Shown: positions 57,408 to 64,000 of the stretch, in pieces | How positions within the stretch are numbered: position 1 is the stretch's first letter | Layout of the letters: each line of letters opens with the position of its first letter | Assembly (NCBI RefSeq): GCF_003265705.1 | Contig: NW_020312902.1 | Span: 13,909,903-13,973,902 of the forward strand | DNA: 64,000 nt | DNA from: Callorhinus ursinus | Lineage: Eukaryota > Chordata > Mammalia > Carnivora > Otariidae | Reading direction: 5' to 3' | The notes under the pieces: generated by a model | Told to the model about the DNA's origin: nothing | Seen by the model: the letters and a program-made list of their open reading frames with translations, nothing else | Database searches by the model: none | Translations under genes and position numbers: made by a program

Positions 57408-58795
57408 AGGGCCTCTACTTGTTCAGGTAAGAGGAAGAATTGCAGGTCTCTTACTTTAAATCAAAATCTAGAGGGCGCCTGGGTGGCTCAGATGGTTAAG
57501 CGTCTGCCTTCGGCTCGGGTCACGATCCCAGGGTCCTGGGATCGAGTCCCGCATCGGGCTCCCTGCTCCTTGGGAGCCTGCTTCTCCCTCTGCCTCTCTC
57601 TCTGTCTCTCTCTGTCTCTCACGAATAAATAAATAAAATCTTTAAAAAAAAATAAATCAAAATCTAGAAATGATTAGGCTCAGTAAAGAAGGCCTGTCAA
57701 AAGCTGAGACAGGCTGGAAGTGAGACCTCTTGGACCAAACAGTTGGCCGAGTTGTGAACATAAAAGAGAAGGTCTTGAAGGAAATTGAAAGTGCTACCCC
57801 AGTGAACACACGAATGATAAGAAAGAGAAACAGCTTATTGCTGATATGGAGACAGTTTGACTAGTCTGGATAGATGATCAAACCAGCCACAACATTCCCT
57901 TAAACCAAAGCCTGATCCAGAGCAAGGCCCTGACTCTTCAGTGCTGTGAAGGCTGAGGGAGGTGAGGAAGCTGGAGAAGAAAAGCTTGAAGCTAGCAGAG
58001 GTGGGTTCACGAGGGTTGAAGAGAGAAGCCGTCGCCACAACATAAACGTGCAAGGTGAAGCAGCAGGTGCTGCTGTAGAAGCCGCAGCAAGGCATCCAGA
58101 AGATCCAGCTAAGATCATCCTCGAAGGTGGCTACACTCAACAGCAGATTTTCCATGTAGAGGAAAGAGCCTTCTATTAGAGAAGATGCCATCTAGGACTT
58201 TCATAGCTAGAGAGAAGTCAGTGCCTGGTTTCAAAGCTCCAAAGGACAGGCTGACTCTCTTATTAGGGACTAATGCAACTGGAGACTTTAAGTTGAAGCC
58301 AATGCCCATTGACCATTCTGAAAATCCTAGGCCCCTCAAGAATTATGCTAAATCTATTCTGCCCTTGCACAATAAATGGAACAACAAAGCCTGGATGACA
58401 GCACAGCTTCTTACAACATGGTTTACTAAATATTTTAAGTTTACTATTGAGAACTACTGCTCAGCAAAGATTTATTTCAAAGTGTTACTGCTCATTGACA
58501 ATGCACCTGGTCACCCAAGAGCTCTGATGAAGAAATACCACAAAGTTAATGTTGATTTCATGCCTGCCAACACAGCATCCATTCTGCAGCCCATGGGTCA
58601 AGGGGTCATTTGGACTTTCGAGTTTTATTATTTTAGAAATATGTTTTGTAAGACTAGAGCTGCCATCTATACTGATTCCCCTGATGAATCTGGGCAAAGT
58701 CAATTGAAAACCTTCTGGAAAGGATTTACCATTCTAGATACCATGATTTATAGGAAGAGGTCAAAATATCGACATTAACAGGAGTTTGGAAGAAG
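57408..58795 (+). pseudogene. Tigger1 transposase pseudogene (DDD, pogo-like)
   Basis: In an intact element the enzyme cuts and pastes Tigger DNA. It has an N-terminal helix-turn-helix CENP-B-like DNA-binding part and a DDE/D superfamily core with three Asp residues. Here the start codon position reads AGG (57408-57410). A CAN SINE follows about 20 codons later. Frameshifts and stops lie between 57700 and 57950. The first catalytic Asp is replaced by Glu (GAG, 58159-58161) and the neighbouring Trp is a stop (58177-58179). The second Asp, in '[10 protein letters not shown]', is kept (58497-58499). The third is Gly in 'QPMGQGVI' (58596-58598). The longest open remnant is 58185-58778, 197 codons. 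The C-terminus is lost. Clearly inactive. Confidence 0.9.
57473..57652 (+). mobile_element. CAN SINE inside Tigger1
   Basis: 'ggcgcctgggtggctcagat' head, CT stretch, 'aataaataaataaaatcttt' and an A tail. Target duplication 'taaatcaaaatctaga' identical at 57457-57472 and 57653-57668. The body is a little short, with a deletion around the 'ctgctcagcggg' position. Confidence 0.97.
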
Positions 58796-58864
58796 TTGAT
58801 GAATCATAACAAACAACTCTTAGAACCAAGGAAAGGTAATCGATAACATTAATTTAACATTTAA

Positions 58865-58895
58865 TTAATAAATTAAATTTTATTTAATTTATTAA
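58865..58895. other. Perfect AT-only inverted repeat (14-bp arms, 3-base loop)
   Basis: Left arm 58865-58878, loop 58879-58881, right arm 58882-58895. All fourteen pairs match, and all are A or T. It lies about 70 bases after the truncated Tigger1. It could form a cruciform or serve as a break point, but it may also be chance in AT-rich DNA. Confidence 0.85.
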
Positions 58896-58904
58896 ATAAA
58901 CATA

Positions 58905-59130
58905 AATTTAACCATTTGCTAGGCACCCTCTACCCACATTGTCTCATTTGATCTTTGTATCAAATCTGGGGATGGAGGCACTGCTAGACTTTCTATTTCA
59001 CACATGAGAAACACTGGGTACAAAAAGGTTTATCTGTCTAAAGTCTCAAAGGTAATAAAGGGGAGATCCTAGATTCCAACTTGGACAGCCTGCTTCCAGA
59101 GGCTGTACTTACCATCACTACACCACACAC
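58905..59130 (-). repeat. MIR SINE relic, antisense
   Basis: 'accatttgctaggcaccctc', 'cattgtctcatttgatcttt', 'tctatttcacacatgagaaa', 'ctgtctaaagtctcaaaggt', 'tggacagcctgcttccagag', 'ttaccatcactacacc'. Confidence 0.65.
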
Positions 59131-59134
59131 AAGA

Positions 59135-59865
59135 GAAAGGCCCCAGATTCAGCAGATGCCCACGACATCTGTATTAATTACATATGCCACACAAAGAAAC
59201 AAAGATATTTCCAATTCCTCCGAAGCCTGATTGCACATCTACTATGCATGGGCGCTGGCTAAGATTTAGATACTTCGGTTGCAGTTCTAGTCCTCCCAGA
59301 TTGTGTGTATGTACCTCTTTCAGGCACACAGAGAGGCTGGTCCTTCATGGATAATGCCCAGATCATTTTTCTTTCAAAAAACCATAGAGAAAAATAATGA
59401 CATATTTTTAGCAAGAAAGGAGATGCCAGAAGGTAATTGCTTTCCAAATTACTATAAGTTATAAATGGATCAATGATTTTCTCTAGAGTTGGAATCAACA
59501 GTAATTAGCAATATGCAAATCCCACCCTGAGCCCTTTGCTGCCCACAATGAAGGGGGAGGCACCCTAAGCAGTCATTTGCATTCATCTGGAGGAGGCCCA
59601 GATGGGCGCACACCAGTTGGGGTTTGCAGGGTATGAACTGAAGGAAAGTGGAGGGGAGAAAAGTAAATCTGTGCCCTAGTGAAGTTGGGGGCCTGGGCCT
59701 GAGGGTGCTCCTCTGAGCTGAGCCTAAGTGGGATAGCAAAAAAGAATCTGGATCAGATGTACAGCGAGATTGGAGGAAAGGTAGGGAAACCGTCAGGGTT
59801 GATTTCTGAGTGGAACTGATAGGTCTGTCCCCTGAAGGAAGAAGTTGGCCTGGGTGGGAGAAATG
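59135..59865. other. Unassigned noncoding DNA
   Basis: No repeat or exon recognised. Confidence 0.4.
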
Positions 59866-59869
59866 AGCA

Positions 59870-59990
59870 CTGGATGAGAAGCCTGGAGCCTAAGCATTAG
59901 TCCTAGCTCTGCTCTATTAGCCTGTGGCTGGAGCCAGTCACCTTACCTCATAGGTACTTGTAAGAGGAGAGGATTGGACTAGGTGCTCCT
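59870..59990 (+). repeat. MIR or MIR3 fragment
   Basis: 'tagtcctagctctgctctat', 'gctggagccagtcaccttac' and 'gaggattggactaggtgctc' follow the MIR/MIR3 order. Confidence 0.45.
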
Positions 59991-59994
59991 TGTG

Positions 59995-60147
59995 TTTCCC
60001 TCCGTTCAGTTATTCATTCACTACAAGCACTTTACTCTACCTACCATGTGCCAGCCAGGCACTGTGCCAAGCACTAAGGACAGAAACGCAAATAAAACTT
60101 GTTGCCACCATCAGGAGCTCTCAGTTTGCCAAGAGCAAAGAATGTGA
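59995..60147 (-). repeat. L2 LINE, antisense, split by a SINE
   Basis: 'gttattcattcactacaagc', 'taccatgtgccagccaggca', 'ctgtgccaagcactaaggac' and 'aggagctctcagtttgcc'. It continues after the SINE at about 60372-60480 ('tcttggaggaagtgacattt'). Confidence 0.75.
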
Positions 60148-60161
60148 AACCAGATCATCTT

Positions 60162-60357
60162 TTTTTTTAATTTTTATTTATTTATTTGACAGAGAGAGAG
60201 AGAGGGAACACACAAGCGGGGGGGAAGGGCAGAGGGAGAGGGAGAAGTAAGCTCCCTGCTGAACAGGGAGCCCCACTCAGGGTTCGATCCCAGGACCCTG
60301 AGATCATGGCCTAAGCCGAAGGCAGATGCCCAACTGACTGAGCCATCCAGGCAGCCC
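60162..60357 (-). mobile_element. CAN SINE, antisense, inside an L2
   Basis: T-rich tail and 'ttatttatttatttgacaga' on the left, head 'gactgagccatccaggcagc' on the right. Target duplication 'aaccagatcatctt' at 60148-60161 and 60358-60371. Confidence 0.96.
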
Positions 60358-60371
60358 AACCAGATCATCTT

Positions 60372-60480
60372 AACGATATATTCTAAGTACCCCAGGACAC
60401 ATATGAAAGGGTTCATTCCAAAGGAACCTGGACAGCTTTCTTGGAGGAAGTGACATTTGAGCTGGACCTCACAGAATGAT
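60372..60480 (-). repeat. L2 LINE, antisense, second part
   Basis: 'agctttcttggaggaagtga', 'catttgagctggacctcaca' continues the L2 of 59995-60147. Confidence 0.6.
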
Positions 60481-60544
60481 TCTATACTTCATTTCCAAGC
60501 AATTCAGTTGTAACTCCATCTAGGGCCACAGAGGGTTTAAGGCA

Positions 60545-60730
60545 GTGCTCCTTGAGCTTTTATGAACACACAAATCATTGGGGAGCACCTATAAAATGTC
60601 CATTCTTGGGGCCCATCTCTCACAGAGTCCCATCAGTCCATCTGGGACTGGGACAGAGAGTCCACATTTTAGCACGCTCACCAGTGACTCTGGGGCAGTT
60701 GGTCTACGGACCACATTCTGAGAAAGGACT
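60545..60730. mobile_element. MER5-like hAT MITE, diverged
   Basis: 'cagtgctccttgagctttta', 'acaaatcattggggagcacc', 'gtccacattttagcacgctc' and 'gtctacggaccacattctga' follow the MER5 layout with many changes. Confidence 0.55.
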
Positions 60731-60763
60731 GGTGCAATCCTTCTTGATTCTATCTGTACTGTT

Positions 60764-60830
60764 ACAAAAAAAAAAAAAAAGAAAGAACAAAAGAAAAGAA
60801 AAGAAAAGAAAAAGAAAAAAAGAAGAAAAC
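60764..60830 (+). repeat. A-rich / GAAAA microsatellite
   Basis: A15 followed by AAAG and GAAAA units. It explains the Lys-rich frame at 60552-61112. Confidence 0.92.
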
Positions 60831-60831
60831 C

Positions 60832-61773
60832 CTAAGGGCTGTTTTCAGATACTGACAAGACACTTGACATTTGACAACAACTCCTTGAAACCTCCACATG
60901 AGTGTCCCCTCCCAAGAAACAAACTAATGGCTACCAACCACAGTGATGCGACCAAGAGCATACAAAGAACCTCTTCAAACTTGAAGCCCCATATTCCATT
61001 CATTCTGTGCAGGGAGCCAGGGACTCGGCATCTGTCCTCCAGAGGTGCCCCTGGAGCAGTCTGGGAAAAGGCCCCCAAGCCGTTCACCTGGTCCCTCCCT
61101 GCTGAGTGCTGACCGGCTCTCTGAGCTAGAGGCACCTAGGTTCCTCCACCCCTGTCCAACAGGGGGTCTGCATCTAGCTCCCTCCCGGGAAGCAGAAGGC
61201 ACAGAGGGCATTATGGTAGAGAAAACCAGACTGTCCCGAACAGAATGCTCACCCTCAGATCTTCACCTGGCTGGCTCTGCACGATCAGGCGGGCCTCAGT
61301 GCAGATGTCATTTCTTCCGAGAGGCCCGCCCCCAGCCAGCCCACCTAACACTTTGTCAGTCTAGCCTCACCTGGCGTATCTGGGATGGCCCTTAAGTGGT
61401 GATCCCCGATCCGTCATGTCTCCAGGTCCTCACGCCTCACACGGTCTTCTCCCCTTGGTTCTAGGCTGCTCCTGAGACCTATTTCAACCACAGAACGTAG
61501 CAGAGGGGATGCTGTGTCTTAGGAAGTTCTGGCACCTTCCACTTCTGTGCTTCTGGAAGCCTGGGGCCCTGATTCAGGAAGTCCAGCACCCCTCCTGGAC
61601 AGAGTAAGTGCAGGCACTGCAGGGAGAGTGAGAGACCCAAGTCGACAGGGAAAGACAGAGAGAATCCGCCAACCCGCCGCCATGCAGCCCCACAGGTGAC
61701 CGTCAGCAAGATTTGCAAAAGAACGCATCCTGCTGAGTCCAACCCTGGATGTAGAATTGTAAGCAAATTGAAT
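60832..61773. other. Unassigned noncoding DNA
   Basis: Moderately GC-rich, no exon supported. Overlapping frames (96, 116 and 95 codons) on both strands without domains. Confidence 0.4.
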
Positions 61774-61788
61774 AGGTGTGGTGTTTTA

Positions 61789-61801
61789 TTTTTTTAAGAT
61801 T

Positions 61802-61836
<35 letters not shown>

Positions 61837-62012
61837 TTTGAAAGAGAGAGAAAGATTGAGACAAAGCATGAGCGGGGGGGTGGGAGGCGGCAGAAGGAGA
61901 AGCAGGCTCCCCGCTGAGCAGGGAGCCCGACGTGGGGCTCAAACCCAGGACCCCGGGATCATGACCTGAGCCGAAGGCAGACGCTTAACCGACTGAGTCC
62001 CCCAGGCGCCCC
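61789..62012 (-). mobile_element. CAN SINE, antisense, with expanded TTTA array
   Basis: Head 'cgactgagtcccccaggcgc' at the right. At the left, the TTTA units of the tail are expanded to about ten copies (61799-61839), far more than the other copies here (usually two to four). The target repeats 'aggtgtggtgtttta' (61774-61788) and 'aggtgtgatatttta' (62013-62027) differ at two bases. Confidence 0.93.
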
Positions 62013-62059
62013 AGGTGTGATATTTTAAACCACTGATTTTTAGGACGGTGAATTAGGCA

Positions 62060-62255
62060 CCAATTGATACCTGATACCATATCACTCTGTTTCACCTTCT
62101 TCATACCATTATTACAAAGAAACAAAAAGTCTCCAACCACCTCCTCTAGAAGGGAAGCTCCCCGAGGGGAGGGGCTGTTTGCTCAATGCAGCATCCCCCC
62201 CACTTGAGCCTTGCCCAGCCCAGAGCAAGGGCTCCCCCATATTGAATGAATTCAC
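62060..62255 (+). repeat. L2 LINE 3' end
   Basis: 'gaagggaagctccccgaggg', 'gaggggctgtttgctcaatg', 'cccagcccagagcaagggct' and 'atattgaatgaattc' give the L2 terminus. Confidence 0.6.
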
Positions 62256-62259
62256 CACT

Positions 62260-63080
62260 GCTCATCTGAACCTCAGGCTGGACCAGGGGCAGAATGTAAG
62301 CTAAGCATCCAAAGCCCAGAAGTCTCTGACACTACCAGAGCGAGCGTCAGAGAGCCGTGTTGATTTTCCATTAACAAACCTGACACTCATCAGAGCAAAC
62401 TTTAAAGCCTAAAGAAGAACAGTTAGTGAGGAATTCAGGCTTGTTCAGAGGCCCCAGAGACAGCTGGCTTGCTAGCAGCGAACGCTGCAACTCCCCGGGG
62501 GGTCACAGGACCCAGTGGCCCAGGCGCCGATCTCTGCACAGCCCCGGAGCCCACAGCTGGCCTTCTGTGCACCGTGCTCCGAGCTCGCCCACCCTGAGTA
62601 ATGACATTTCCCCGGCAGACCCTCAGCAGCCACCTCCTGCAGGAAACAGGCAGCTGCTGATGCCAGGGGAAGCCAGGGGTCCCCTCGGGGCCGGCGGGGG
62701 GGACGCAAGCTGGCTACATACGGATCAAAGGGAAACGGTGCAGAAAGATGCTTCCTGGCTGCTTTTTGCACAAATGGCCCTCTGACACGAAGCCCCTTAC
62801 TCCCACTTGCATGCTCTTCTGGTCTGTCTTTCCCTCCCCGACTATGCTGGTGAGCGCCTGAGGAAACTTTCTCTCTAGGCAGCAACTGACTGCTAGAAAA
62901 GCAAGGGAGTGCACAAGAGTGCCATCTGCCAGGATCTTTGGAGTCCCTAAATCAGTTGACAACGGGATTTGGGGGGAACCTGGTCCACGCTTATCTTGAA
63001 TTTTTCTAAGTTCCCTTGTCTTCTCTTTATGGGGGTTCTCTCAGCACTTTTGTGAAAGTTAAATTAGACAATGTATTTCA
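62260..63080. other. Unassigned noncoding DNA with a GC-richer patch
   Basis: About 62450-62710 has more CpG than its surroundings ('cagcgaacgctgcaac', 'ggggccggcggggggg'), but no promoter motif or exon is evident. Confidence 0.35.
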
Positions 63081-63084
63081 AGGA

Positions 63085-63262
63085 GTGTTTCTCACATCTT
63101 GCTGCACATCAGAATCATTTGGAGGACTTGCTAAATTACAGATTTCTGGGGTTCATCCCAGAGTTTCAGTAGGTCAGGGATGAGGCCCCCAAATTTCCAC
63201 TTCTAACAAGTTCCCAGATGATGCTGATGCTTCCGGCCCAGGGACCACAACTTGAGAACCAC
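63085..63262. mobile_element. MER5-like hAT MITE
   Basis: 'agtgtttctcacatcttgct', 'gcacatcagaatcatttgga', 'gagtttcagtaggtcaggga', 'caagttcccagatgatgctg' and 'ccacaacttgagaaccactc'. The two termini form an imperfect inverted repeat. Confidence 0.8.
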
Positions 63263-63264
63263 TC

Positions 63265-64000
63265 ACTTAACATAGGAGAAACCTAAATATGAACATCTGC
63301 GCGGACACACACACACGCACACGGAGTTCAGACTTTTCTGGAATTGTCCCAATTTTTAGTCAATGGAAATATATAAATCACTTTAAACTGTCCCTACTAC
63401 AGCCCTCAAGGGGCTGTCAAGAAAGCAGCCTTGCAGCAGAGTGACTGTAAAGGAAGCAGAGAGGAGAGGATAAATATTTCAAAGGCTCAGAAGTCGGTGT
63501 TCCTCATGTGCCCAGAAAGAAGCGACAGAGTGTCTGGAGAAAAGAAGAGGAACCACGCATCTTCTGAATCCATTAGCCAGGGAGGAGTTTGAGGCAGAGG
63601 TGGGCTTTGTGGGCCGGTGGGGGGTGGGGAGGTGTTGGCTGACCAGACTCGAAAGAACCTCTTCCTCCGGCTCTAAGATCCGTGGACCACGTGTCCGTGC
63701 ATCTGTGTCTCACAACCACAGCACGTTCAGGCCCCCAGACCTGCGGAATCAGGATCTGCAAAGGTGCACTCTATGACTGATGATACACAATCCCAGGTCA
63801 GACTGCTACACACTTGAGGAGTTCCTTCCTGGCGTGACTCGAGGGTCCTTAAGGACGCAAGGGGTAAGGAAAGGGCAAGTGGGGCAGTTCGTGTTCCATG
63901 CGGACAGAGTTTCAGTCTGGGAAGACGAAGAAGTTCTGGAGATGGATGGGGGTGATGAATGCAGAACAATGAGAATGTACTTCATGCCACAGATCTGTAC
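63265..64000. other. Unassigned noncoding DNA to the window edge
   Basis: A short CA run near 63306. No gene or repeat recognised. Frames under 81 codons. Confidence 0.4.

Larger units (their letters stand above)
57013..58795 (+). mobile_element. Tigger1 DNA transposon, 3'-truncated
   Basis: A pogo/Tc1-mariner-type element, sense orientation. Its noncoding 5' part is clear: 'tattttattgcatttcactt', 'gaaggtttggggcaaccgtg', 'ttgctcacttcgtgtctctg', 'gaaattaggtcagttaataa'. A decayed transposase gene follows (described separately). The sequence ends after the equivalent of 'ggagtttggaagaagttgat', so the C-terminal coding part, the 3' noncoding part and the right inverted repeat are missing. A CAN SINE interrupts it at 57473-57652. 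Not mobile. Confidence 0.9.

Noticed and set aside
58185..58778. 197-codon open frame resembling a TIGD/jerky-type domesticated transposase
   Set aside because: It is the decayed core of a Tigger1 copy with upstream stops, lost start and lost catalytic residues. No sign of domestication.
1..64000. CRISPR array, operon, phage or plasmid genes
   Set aside because: Repeats are dispersed retroposons and transposons with target duplications. There are no regularly spaced repeats and no prokaryotic gene structure. The sequence is mammalian.

Overview
This is nuclear DNA of a placental mammal in order Carnivora, most likely an arctoid caniform (bear, seal, mustelid, raccoon group). The evidence is eleven tRNA-Lys-derived CAN SINEs with the head 'cctgggtggctcag', the body 'ctgccttcggctc', a CT-rich stretch and an A-rich tail. 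Their body differs from the canine SINEC_Cf and feline versions as I remember them. A 5'-truncated L1 tail of carnivore type at 32008-32323 agrees. The species itself cannot be read from the window.

I found no host protein-coding exon, rRNA, tRNA gene, snoRNA or microRNA that I can support. Every open frame is short, or explained by a repeat, or without recognisable domains. The window looks like intergenic or deep intronic DNA. Its annotation is therefore mainly a map of transposable elements, simple repeats and a few candidate regulatory segments.

Layout. 1-8 kb: a CAN SINE, MIR and L2 relics, a strong CTCF-like motif (3616-3634), and an MER5A-like hAT element with a CAN SINE inserted at its right end. 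7.9-9.2 kb: three nested insertions (old repeat, then solo LTR, then SINE), with a 100-N assembly gap in a purine microsatellite inside the LTR. 11.7-14.5 kb: an old L1 with 5' region and ORF1 joined directly to the 3' part of ORF2, plus a SINE inside. 15-32 kb: L2, MIR, L1M and MER5 relics, two CAN SINEs, an exact 18-bp tandem duplication with NRF1-like cores, and unique AT-rich blocks. 32-33 kb: a young L1 tail with an 18-bp target duplication. 34-48 kb: mostly old MIR and L2 (including a MIR inside an L2), an antisense L1 end and a CAN SINE. 48-56 kb: a SINE, MIRs, L2s split by an L1M end, and a GGAT minisatellite. 57-59 kb: a Tigger1 DNA transposon with a dead transposase, next to a pogo-like MITE, carrying a SINE and followed by a perfect 14-bp AT hairpin. 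60-64 kb: a SINE inside an L2, a SINE with a long TTTA array, and more MER5-like elements.

There are no operons or pathways to describe. What can be read is the relative order of insertions: L2 and MIR are oldest, then L1M, MER5 and Tigger, then the LTR, then CAN SINEs and the young L1. I see no evidence for a previously undescribed biological system.
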